In this document: piece by piece, positions 31,901 through 44,636 of the stretch
Numbering within the stretch: position 1 is the stretch's first letter
How the letters are laid out: every line of letters starts with the position of its first letter
Notes under the pieces: model-generated
Database searches by the model: none
Seen by the model: the letters and a program-made list of their open reading frames with translations, nothing else
What the model was told of the DNA's origin: nothing
Made by a program: the position numbers and the translations under genes
Origin: Ianthella basta
Taxonomy: Eukaryota; Porifera; Demospongiae; Verongiida; Ianthellidae
Direction of reading: 5' to 3'
DNA: 64,000 bases
Assembly: GCA_964019415.1 (NCBI GenBank)
Contig: OZ025888.1
Span: forward strand, 3,061,819-3,125,818

Positions 31901-34900
31901 TTCAAGACCAATTTCCAGATGCTAGAGGGTTACAGTGGACTGTCCATGGGCAGACTCTGGCTTTTCAGAAGACGGATCCACTTTTCATACAAGTGTTGTT
32001 CAACAATGTGATGCACTGGGTGACGGTGGAGGCAGTAGATGACACTACCATCAGAGTCTACGACAGCACCAACTGCAGGCCCAATCTGTCAGTGCAAGTG
32101 CAGGCTTCATCCAAGATGCAGACAGCTAAGGAGCAGATCACTTTTCAACTAGAGAAGATGCAAGTCCAGAAGGGAGCAGTGGACTGTGGGCTTTTGCCAT
32201 TGCTTATGTGATAGAGCTCTGTCATGGTAACTGTCTGACAAGCTACAGGTATGACATTGTGCTTCCTTTTGACAGTTACAATCAGTCTATACTTCTGGCT
32301 GTTGCAATGACTCTTGACTGTTCTTATATTACAGGTATGACCAGTCACGTCTACGCCCAAACTTTCTAAAGTGTGTTCAGGAAAGACGTCTGTCACCCTT
32401 CCCAGCAAAGGAGATTAAAGTGCCAAAGCCTCTAAAGAAATTGCAAGTCAAGCTACACCGCATTTGTAGACTGCTGGAGGATGGGGAGGAGGAGATGGCC
32501 TACATTCCTTCCTGCAATGTGTGGTACCACAAGTCCTGTGTCAACATCCCTTTTAAGGACAGTACAAGTGTTCTGTATGAATCACTTGTAGCTACCTGTC
32601 CTGTACATATATACCAACATTGACATATTTTTTGATCACTCCATGCTAAAGTCTATACTTATTGTAGATTTTTACTTAATGATGCTATATTTGATATGCA
32701 GTTGAAGGATGGTTTATACTAGAATAGCTCATCCCTAGGGATAGACTAAACTGACATAGAATATCCCCCAGGGGGATAAAATATACCGAAGGGGGGGTAA
32801 GACATCCTAGGATATGCTAGCCCAGGGGGATAAAGTATCCTAGTTTATTTTACCCGGGGGGATAAAATTATGGGGGGATAGAATGAACCGTAACACCGGT
32901 CATTGGCAGACTTCATACGTGCCATGCCAGTTAAGGGAGTTGGGGGACATGAGCGAAGAGGGGTACCGTTCACCTAGCTGCCCTGCAGCTGAAAATAGCG
33001 CTTCTTTTTTTCTGCAGGAAGAGGCTCCATTTTTTATTATCGGTCTCTAGGACTTCCAGTTAAGGGAGATCTTATTTGTTGACTGCAAACATTCGAATTA
33101 AACTCTACTGTTGTTATAGCAGCCTCCATTGCTACCTGTGCAGATAGTTCAAAACTGGCAAGGGACCGACTTGCTGGCTTGCGATAGGCTAGGAACTGGC
33201 CCGAAGGGTAGGCATTCAGCTAGTATCCATAATCCATCAAGTTGACAGTTCATATCTTTCCATTAGGTAGTGACATGAGGACAATGACTCTCTAAACAAT
33301 TTCTCTCAGCACATTTGATCTGAGACCTGCTGTGCAATTGCATTGTCTGTAGATGCATTGGCATCTGTATGGCTGCCATAAAGAAGTAACTGAAGCAGTG
33401 TAGGACTTCATACACATTGTGAGCCAAGCATCTAATACTCACTGTAGTACCATTATAAAGTGGGCACATTCACCTGCTTGTGCAATATCAGGTCATGCAT
33501 GAGCTTGTAATGTGACTACATGTCTGTGCTTTCAATGTGCTTAATAGCCCTGTAACTGGAGGTATGTCGTTACAGGGCCTTACCTGAGCGAAGATTACCA
33601 TAACAGTACAACTCAAGTATTTAGTTCTAATAGAAACATAAGAAAACAAACAAAGAGAGCATCTATTTCTAGGAAGGCTTACTTTCTCTTCTTGGGTTAG
33701 TTGTGTGTACACCAAAAACATGTGACCTGTATGGTGAACATAACATAAGAAGCATGTAAAGTATTGTAGTTAATCATAGTAAAGAGGAAAATGTAAGCTA
33801 ACTGCTTGTTCTCACTTACAACATGGACACCTGGGCTCTAACACAAGTGGAGAGTGCACGTTTGGACTCCTTTCACCGTACCCAACTAAAACATCTGTTG
33901 GGAGGTCGGTGCAAATCTGGTGTGGAATCTCTTATTGTTTTTGTTCTGATATTTTGTTATATGACTTTGTGTTACGCTTCCGGTGGTATATATGTATTAG
34001 TTATACCACGGCGCTGAGGTGTATATAGTCTCGTCCCAGCCCCACTTCTGCAAAAATGGCTGCCGCCCGCGAAAAGTGGGTCTGGCACATTTCGCCGCAT
34101 TTCTTGGTCTTGCTGACTCAGCATTACCAGAATCCTGGAGAGCCAATCAGATTGCTTGACAATATTATATTATAAATAACATCGCTATAATAATAATAAT
34201 TGTAATGTGTGCACCGATGGTGAAAGTGGACAGCATTGGCCCTTAGTTCCTTGTCTGAGAATCACGGTGAACGTGCCCTTCATCCAGCAGGCAGTTTTCA
34301 AGAGCGTAGGGAGCTTGGGTACGACAGGCCTAGGCCCGGTCAAGTGGAAGCAATTCTTCTATTAGTCAGTGGGCGAGATACGTACCTTCATTTTGCTACC
34401 TGCTGGAAGTGGCGTCCACCGTGATTTCCAGACGAGGAACTAAGCGCCAATGCCATCCACTTTAATGCGTGGCCCAACGGTGCATACATTACAATTATTA
34501 TTAATATAGTTGTGTTATTCACAATATAATATTGTCTAGCAATCTGATTGGCTCTCCAGGATCCTGGTAATGCTGAGTCAGCAAAACCAAGAAATGCAGC
34601 GAAATGTGCCAGACCCACTTTTCGCGGGCGGCAGCCATTTCTGTGGAAGTGGGGCTGGGGACGAGACTAAGGTGTATATGAATTTTAGACGCACGAGGCC
34701 CGAGGGCGCGCGCGTCTAAAATTCATATACACCGAAGTGCCGTGGTATAAGTGATATATACTTCGCCTAAGCGCGTCTAGGCTCTCATTCGAAAGGCGAG
34801 CTTCTTCCAGGACGGCAGCTCTGAAGAGCGGCTGCCAAGTTTTGTTGAATTCGCCAGTGCTATGAAGTTTTTGCTTTACGTTGAGCCACTGGAGTAACAC

Positions 34901-36322
34901 TCTAAGGGGCCAGTGAAGTGATTGAGGCTTCTGCGACGTTCTCGGCCTTTGAGGGTTCTTTGCGCTCGCTGCTCAACTTTCTGTTCTCCTTGAAACAGTG
35001 CGTTCCCACTGCTGCAGTGAGTTTGAGTGCCCTTGCGTACGAATTAGTGCACGAGCTTGCTGTTTCTCATTTGTGCACTGTGCGGGTCGCGTACGTGGTT
35101 CATCTAGCTCGGCTACGGAGCGCTGTACGTTGTTGGCTTGCGTGCATTGATTGCAGCATGATGGAGGGAAGTATTCTCCTTTTCAATGCTTTGCGGGCTC
35201 TCCCAAAGCCACACAAAGTTGAAGCTGACTGCAAGTCGCTGCATTTGTATGTATGTGTTTTGGTGTGATTTGACACCTTCGTTGTTATCAATAACAACTT
35301 CCATATTTGGGCAGTGATATCAGGATTTAATCGCCCCTATGCAGTATATAGCTTCTTATTGCAGTTATACCCCAATACGGCTTCTTATTGCAGTTATATC
35401 CTGGCGGTTGCCCCGGCAACGGAGTATATGTATGCTTATATAACACATCAACTGTGATAGTACAACTGTGCTAGCATTTATATAATAATGTATTGACGGA
35501 AGTATTGAAGATAGAGAATATATATTGCTGGTCATTATATTTTATCTAAAAACAAGTATTTCGAGTTAAAATGGGGCGCCAGGGCACCCCTGAACCTCGA
35601 ACTACTTGCTAGCAATTATCCCATGTACGTTCAGTAAATCAGATAGTTGGGGGTACAGTATTGTTGTTGGCCTGAAAGATACATCAAGACACACTAGACT
35701 GTTGGGTTTGCAAGAGTTTCAAGTCTCCAGAGCAGCCAGTCATATCCAGTGAAAGCATCCCTACCAAACTGTCAAATGTTTGCCTACTGCTTTTTTAACT
35801 ATATGACATTCTGAATGAGCAATTGTTACTTTGTGCCTGGAGGAGGAGTGTGCTGGCTAAAAGGCTACCCTATGATGACTCTATGAGCGAATCATGGCTA
35901 TAATTATGTGTCATGACTCGCTGGTCTCCCATTATTGGCCTACGGGTCACTAGACTTCTGTTGTATTTAGGGCTGTATCTCGCAGAAAAACAGTTAAGTA
36001 AGCTTCCTACCACAATACTATTACTTAAACATGTTCTAGAAACACTTTGCGTTCTTTGTATACACGGCGAAATCTAAAAAAAGATGGTTTTGAGCCTAGC
36101 AAACAGAAAACGTCGAACGCGCGGCCATTTTACAATGTCCGTCAGTGATAATTGGAGCTGTATCTCGCAGAAGAGACGTTCCTTAGGCTTTTTATTAGTA
36201 TCACTCTATTAACACATGTTTATGACCACATTTCGTTCGATTCAAACACGGCGAAACGTCATTAGAGAGGATTTAAAGCTTTGTAAAGATTGACGTGAGC
36301 GCCGCCATTTGCAATGACAGAA

Positions 36323-36355
<33 letters not shown>

Positions 36356-39300
36356 TACGAACATGAAGCCATACGAATACCTAAATCTGAAAACAATATA
36401 GGGGCGCCTTCGGCGCCCCAATAATACATATTGCTATATAATAATAACAATGGATATAATATACTGCCGAATATAATATAGTTCATTAAGACAGCAAATT
36501 ATAAGCTGTAATAAACTAGCAATGTCAATAACATTAAAATCAAAATTTATTGATGGTGCACTCATGGATGTGTGCCCACATGCAAAGATATCACTGTAAA
36601 TAAATTAAGTCAAAATCAATAGGCGAAGATGTCCCTAGCACGGCTGCTGCGTTCTCGCGCTGTACAGCCACCGAAATCCACTGGAGTAGGTACTGGTAGG
36701 CAAGGGGCTTACTTGACTCCAGCCAGATTCGGTGGCCGAGCTCCCAGAAAAATGACAGGGCCTCTGAGCCAAAAACACCAGATGTTTCGACAGCCACCGG
36801 GATGAAGTGGTGGGTGCTGGCCAGCTCCGCATACTGTACTTGGCCCTCTTCTTCTGTTCCACCTGGTCAGCCACGGCCCCAGCACCCCCAGCGGCCAGGT
36901 CAATGTGGGATGGGGCAAAAGTGTCGGGGCACGTAGTGTGCCACACCAGATTTCTAACACGCCTCCAGGGTAGAACTGTAGCTCCATTGGGCCTCTTCCC
37001 ATCCGATCAGACTCAGACTGACTCAGACAGACTCCTACTGGGTCTAGATGAGCTGAGATCTTGGCAGAGCCAAGTGACCGCTTGATCAGGTCATTAATGG
37101 CTAAATGGTGAGGGTGGCGCCCACACTCTTGCGGCAGTGCAGGCCATGAGTTCTGTGCTCATCCACAGGTGTCCCACACAGCTGATAATTGTGTGGCTGA
37201 CACAAGGGCACACCCAGGCGAAGGGTGACAGCCACACGAAAAACATCGTCTTCCATCCGCAGGCCTAGGGATGACACTGGGAGGGCCTGAAGCCATGCCC
37301 CCGACTCCTTCCTGCAGGCAGCCAGGAGATGGGCTTGGGTAAATGTGTCTGAGGCCCCTTCCCGCAGTGCCTTAAAAAAGGAAGCAACTTTAGGGGCATC
37401 CCATACCTTCTGTCTGGGGGTGTCTGCTGGTAAAGTAGCTGAAGCTTCAAGTCCCTCACTCCACACCTGAAGGGTGTCCTTGCGTGCATTGTAGGTGGTT
37501 TCTCTCAGTCTGGGAGGAAGCAAGTCCTGGGTGATGCTAGCATAACCCGCAGCTGAAGCCAAGAAGGCAGACGGAGCCAGCTGGGTTGCACTCCTGATAC
37601 CCAGACCCCCAGACCCAACTGGGAGGGAGGCTTGTGTCCATGCCATGTCACTGTCCGCTGTGTTGACGTTCACAATCTCCCCTAGGAGCAACTGTAGGAG
37701 GTGATAAAAAGCTGGAGTTGGGGTCTTGGAGCAAGATGAAGTTCTCAAAGTGTAATGTAATTTGTGGAATGTGAAGGAGTGTTGCAGGGGGTAGTAGGCA
37801 TCATGGGCATGAAAATGGCAAAGCATGTTGCCCATGGTATCCAGTGCCTCAATCTTCTCCCTGAGAGCATCACTGATTCCCTCCTCTCCACCAATGGGTG
37901 TGCCTAAGAAGTGAGCTTTATCAGGGGTGACTGGGCAGAGGTTTGGAATCGCTTTCATCATTTCTGCCTTGGCACTTGGGTCCCTACTGATAATCTCGGA
38001 CTTTGAATGGTTTAACTGGAGACCCAGTCCTGCTGCCTCTTCTGTCACTTTCTGTAGGTCACGGAGAACGTCTTTGACTTCCCCACTGAGGGTTCCATTG
38101 TCAAGGTAAAAGATGATCAACTCTGATCTCAGCAGCTTTGTGAGGTCACCTGCTGTGAGGGAGAACAGCAGTGGGCCCAAGGGGTCAACCTGCTGTATCC
38201 CTTCTGCCAATTGAACAATCTTGTCCTGAATAAACAAGAAGGATGGTGTACTGTACACTGAGTGCACCAGTGGGAAAAGGGACCTTCTTGCACACCACCA
38301 GCAGCATTTTATCCCGTCTCAAACTGTTGAAGGCATATCTGAAATCCAGCTTTATGAGAAGATGCCAATCAGGCATATCTTGCAGGTAGACTAAGGTGGC
38401 GTGTACCGCTGCCTCCACCCCCAAAGGAAAACCAAAGCCCAACTGGTGGGGCACTGGGAGCGCCGCCATGGCCTGCTTTACACTGTTGCAAGCACACTTG
38501 GCCACCAGGCGGCATAGTGTGCACCCTACTGCAATGGGCCGCACACCACCATCCTTTTTCCCCAAGGCAATTAATGTCGCTCCAAAGAAGAAATGCCTTG
38601 CAGGTGAGGTGACCCCCCCTCCAGCACCAGGTTGATGAACCTGGTTAGAGCCTGCAACAAGAGGCTTCCACCTCCCCTGCCACAGCTCCAATCATGTCCT
38701 TCAGATGCTGGGAGCGTAGGCCATCAGGCCCTGCTGCAGAAGCACAGGGGAAGGAGCGAATAGCCCTGCCAGCTTCTTCTGCTGTCACCTGGAGAAGTGT
38801 CACTTGGCTTGAGGAGGAAGCAGGGGGGATGTCAGTGTCAAGGTGAGGTGCTGGATATTTGTCCCTGAGGAATGAGAGCATCTCTTCGTTAAGTTCTCTG
38901 ACAGTGTCCTCTGAAGAGGCTAAGCAGACAGCCCCTTTGAAGTTCCTTTCATCAAGTTTTGAAGAAATGCGAGCTGTTAGTGACTCCCAGGACTGTTGGA
39001 GATGCCTATACGGTTGTTTTCTTACGGAGCACTGTTCTAGTTCCGGGTCCCTCTCCTCTCTGATCATCTGAGAAGTGAGGGTTATTATTTTATTTTATTT
39101 TTTTAGGTACACACTGAGCAGACAAAATTTGATAATAACTACATAGGCAAGCATGCGCACTGCCTCACATGGATAAAATAAAATCAAAATTGTCATGCAA
39201 CATCAATGGTCAAGTCAAATATATTGAAATATTGTTTGCCATTTTATTTGCCTCTCTCATACCAGAAGGACCAAGGGAAGGACTTTGAAACTGGCTTCCA

Positions 39301-40019
39301 AAAGTTGCTCCGCGTAGAGCATAGGCATCTTCTGCCTTCAAAAGTCGTAGAACAGGCAACCGCACCACCTCTGGTTTGAAGACGTACAGAAAGCAGTGGG
39401 ATAGCACCCAGCAGTTCGGTGACTTGGTTCACATGACACTTTCAATCATGGCCGCCCTGTTGAAGGACTTCAGTTCCCTGTCTCAGAGAAGTGACAGGAG
39501 CGACAAAGAACTTGGTACGCCCCAAGAATTCTGTAAGCAAATACTTGCTAATGGCCTATAGCATTTAAAGCTAAGCGCACACAGTTACCCTTCGAAATTT
39601 CCTCCAGATGGTGTGCATAGTGTGGTCAAGTGAACTGCCTTCTGCCACAACAGAATCCTAGCCGCTGCAATGACCGCTGTGCACATAGAGAGAATACAAG
39701 GAGTAAGTAGAATGGAGAGAATATGGAGTGAACATATTAGACAGCATCTTGGGCAGGAAAGTATATTAGATGTGATAAGGAGAAGGCAGGAAAATTGGGA
39801 GGGCAGGTTAAATGAGATGAACAGCGACAGAGTGACAAAGAAGGTGTATGTAGGAGAGATGAAAGGAAGAAGGCTGAGAGGTATGCCAAGGATGAGATGG
39901 AGTGGTAATTTTAAGTGATTTATGTACTGGTATGTAATGTTCAGACTGATATAATATATGTTGTCTTAAGACAGCTTGTTTTAGGGATGACCTCCAGAAA
40001 CTGGAGATATGTATCCTTC

Positions 40020-40055
<36 letters not shown>

Positions 40056-43000
40056 CAATGATCGTGGGTGTGTGTATGTTCAACAATCACTAAACTGAAC
40101 GAGCACATTTGACCTGACAAACAGCATTTTTCTGTCGTCTGCATAATCCATGAAAGTTATGAGGGGTTTCATTCCATAGATATTGACTGACTCACAAACG
40201 AAACTAGTTTTATGTGGCTGGAAGCCATTTTTATGATGTCATAAACCTACACAAATACTCAAATGAATAAAATTATTCTTTGAATATTCGGCTACCAAAT
40301 GAACATTCGATTATTCAGTTATTCATTCAACACTTAGTTCTTGCGTCTTTTATGGTCACTGCAAAATCTAAGATATAGAGAAAAGATCGTGTTTTGGTTG
40401 AAAGCAAACTCCTCCTTGTGTCACTTTGCCGCAAACAAGGCACATCACTACAGGATTATGACAGGGGTTCATTGTTGTGTGAGTAGAAATGGTAGTAGAT
40501 TTTTGAGCACGACACAGCAGTCACTTCACTTGAGAACAGGATGTTTCAATCCGTGGATCTTCTTCAGCTGTTACAAAGCTTAGCAGAGTGCGACTCCAAT
40601 AAATAATAGGTGGGTGTGTCAAAATGCTGTCATAAAAGTGTAAAAATGGCAGGAAAGTTAGTGATGATGTATGAATAACAATTAAGCTGTCAAGGGGATA
40701 ATGGTTGGCCTAGCAGTGGTAGCCATGAGAGATTAATAGCCAGCCCACAGTCTAGGTTGGATGTTTGCTGCTGTTGGTGGATGTGCGGGCTTCCAGCACT
40801 CTTCTTCTCCAGTAGTTTACTTCAACTTCTCTTGTCTTGGCTGCCTCCCAGACCACCTGGTGTTGGTTTGTCCAGGAGTGGACTGCAATTCCATTGCTGG
40901 CATCATGTTTCTTCATCGCATTCTTGTGTTCACTCAGTCGTTTCTGGAGGGTTCTGCTTGTTTCTCTGACGTAAACACTCGCATTCTTTGCACAGCACTT
41001 TGTAGATGACACCTTTCTTCTTCTGATCTTCTCTGGGCTGTTTCACCTGTGCAAGGGAGCAGCTCAAGGTACATGCATTTCAAAACTCAAACTAATGAGC
41101 ACCTTTTCCCAGGCCTCTAAAATCTTACTGATTAGATGGAAGAGGAAGACAATGAACTGTTTTGAAGCCAACACATCCTTCCAGCAAGCCGTTGCAAGTG
41201 GTCTGTTAGTTGTCATGCACTCATGTTACCAGGAAAGCCATCTTGCTGGAAATGGGAGTAATCCTGGACATATGAGCTAGAACCTTCACTGAAGTCTCTT
41301 CATCCAAGTAGAAAGTGTATCACACAAAGGAACTGTCACACCAACCAATTCTCTCGCCAGCTAATCCTGCTGAAAGGGCGATTGTGGAGCCACAGCGATG
41401 GGCAATATACCAGTCATATCCCTCGTAGTGCATGTTACGATGCATACACAGCACTTGCCCTTGGCATCGTGCCCCTGGGCCTCCTGCTGGGTATTAGTCT
41501 TGTACCCAGATCCACGAGATTAGCTGTGTATGTGTTGTATCACATACTAAGAAGCCTATAACTATAACATACAACAACAGGACATCAGTGCAGGATGCTT
41601 GCTCATGGGCAGGTTGTACCTTGCCTAGTGACCATATATTGATGACTTATGGACCTCATTGCACCCAAACAACATCAGTATAACAGATGCAACAATCACA
41701 ATCCTATCATTGACACAGAGAGTCCAAATACATACAGGGATAGACAGAAGGATTATATTAAATCTGTTTCATCAAAGTTAGCAAACACCCCACACAATGA
41801 ATCTAGCTGGGTTCATTTTGGCTACAAGAGAAACAATTGGGTTGAAGCTACAGAGTGTTCATAAGACAAAGGCTGCAATGGAGGACCCTGAAGTGAATTT
41901 GCTGGTGGGGAGGTTAAGAAACTGGGGATAGATGAAAATGCCACATGAACAAGAAGTCAGAAAGCTGCTAAAAGAGCAGAGCTCAGTAGGAATGCCGAGA
42001 GGTAACTATTATACTCAGATGTAATGGCAGGCAAAGGTTGGAGAAGAAAGTAGCAGAAGCTGAAAAGGTTGTGAGGGAAGAGAGGTGTTTGCAGATCTTG
42101 GTGCACTGAGCATTTGACCACAAAATGCACTGTGTATGGTGACAAAGGTGGTAGAACAATACATAACAACAACCCACAGGGAGTCATTGTTTGAAAAAAA
42201 AACACAGAGGAAGGTCAATGACAGGGATGAATATAGAAATAGGAATCATTTCACTAGATAGTAAGCCCCATACCATATCCCTGAACTGATGTAAGGCAGT
42301 GGACAAACACCATCATGGTGAGAAAGCGTAGATGAACAATGATTTAGCATCAGCTGTATACAGGCGGCATTAACCAATCGTCAAAAGATGGTTGCTTGAT
42401 GACATCTGGATGCTGCCTACCCAGTGCTACTGATGAGGAGTGGTATTATCCAAAAAGGCCTTTTAGCACAGTGGTTATCCAGCAATTTGCCAACTTTTAC
42501 ACAGAGGTAAGTGACCATTTTAAACCATTCTTAATTCCTGCTGGACTGAATCTTTATGCGATTCTAACAGTACCCAATGTGTTACTCAAATGTGCCTATC
42601 TGACATGACTGTTCAGTGGATAGCAGATCATCTTAATGATGATCATTTATGGGACCTGGGTGCAGGCACACTAATCCCACTACAGAACGAGCCTCCATGA
42701 CTCATGACAAATCTCTGCTCATCATAATACTAAGTGGAATCTGGTAAGATTCTTTTGTGGACCAAACTGGAAAGATTCAGACCCCATGCAGAAAGTTACA
42801 TCCTGTCAGTCAATCTGACTTTTGCAAAGGTCACAGCTGTAAAGATATTATATTCACTGCAATCATGTATAATGTAGATGTATACTTCCTCTGTCTGGAC
42901 CTCAGAATGACCTTTGACACACCAACTAGAGCTCAGCTTCTCGAATCTATTCACACTGCAAGCAGCAATGATGAAGACATCCTTCAAATTGCTACTACGC

Positions 43001-44577
43001 CACTACTGTCAAACATCAGTCTCAGTGTATGTGTCAAAGACTTAATGGGTAGAGCTTTTAAGTCAATGAAGGATTCCACAAGGGTATGGTTTCACCCCAG
43101 TGGCCTTCACTACAACCTTGAGATTGTGCTTCAACAAATGTGGGCAGAGTTCCCAACAACATCATCAGCAGATGTTTAACTAGGAATTTCAATAGAGATG
43201 CAATAGGCTGATGACACTGACTTAATTTCCACCACTGACAGCTTTCTTGAAGATGTGATGAAAGTGCTAAACAATGAATTACCCCCACGTCATCTACCAT
43301 GCAACACAGAGAAGCCGAAAGAGTACATGTGTATACAGAAAGTCAGGAATAGAAGCCACCAAAGACATTGCGTACACTACTAGGTAAAGAATAGGATGTG
43401 ACTTAAAGGATGTGGCTAGCAGGCCTGGCATTTCATTGTATGCTTGGACTGTTTGTGGGAATTGGTGCCTCACCAGAACCCAAGATTTGTGTATGGAATG
43501 TCTTGGTCAGATTAGTGTCACTTTACGGCTGTGGGACATGGAGGCTAACAGCATCCCTTGCAAAGACGTTGTGTGCTTTACACTGTAGACACCTCTGGAT
43601 CGTAGCAGGAGATTGCTGTTCAAAGCAAACAAGTAGTGATACTCCCTTTCAGTTGCCCTACAACAAGCCAGACTGCATCTCTTAAGACATTGCCTTTGCA
43701 TGCCTCATGACACCCCAGCACAGTTGACCCTGGATATAGCTGTTAATCCTTCCTTAAAGGCAGACGGGTAAGACCCCCAAAGCCTTTAATGAGTGTTTAA
43801 AAAGCCAAAATGGATAAAGTCAGACTAGATCTAAGAAGCAGAAAGGGGCTAAAAGAAATACGTAGGCTTGCAGCAGACAAAGATCTATGGGAACAGATAA
43901 TTGGGCACACAATACTATTTTCAGTCTAGTATCATAGTATGCATATTTCTTTGCAAGACTCTTGTTGCCATCACCCTTCCACAATGGGAATCTGTTGTGG
44001 AATCATTACAATCCTACTGTACATCCACATTCAAACTGTTACAAGTCATAAAGAGCAATCTCATAGCAACTAGTTCAGTGATAGCATGCATAATATACTA
44101 ATAGGCTTGCACATGCTCACTTTTGCCTGTCTGAAATCTGTTTAAGATCTCATACAGAGGATCATCCTGGAAGCATATAGGTAGCCTGCTCTGTAGGTCC
44201 ATTAGGTCCTTAACTCGTATCTTACTGGCAGGGTTAATGCAAATTAGCCTCTTCACCAACAAGATGCTTACTACATTCTCAGGGTCCCCATCATATAGTG
44301 GTATCCTGGAGTGTCCCTTCTGAAGGATCTACGCAGACAAACATACATGGTAGAGTCACCATAGACCACTAAGGAATGCCATAGAACTATCTGCAAGTCC
44401 TAAGTACCTCATCAACAGGACTAAATCCATCCTAAAATACTGACATGCAAAATGAAAAGGAACAAGTATTTCAAGTTAAACACTCGTGGGGCTACCGTCC
44501 CAACTTGAAATACTTGTTCTCTTCGGTCACAATAGGTAAACACGACATTGTGTCATACACTTCAGTGACCTCAGCAT

Positions 44578-44636
<59 letters not shown>

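Noticed and set aside
34918-35268. 116-codon plus-strand frame as a host gene
   Set aside because: No domain, frames of similar length on the opposite strand, and position inside a repeat-rich intron of the opposite-strand gene.
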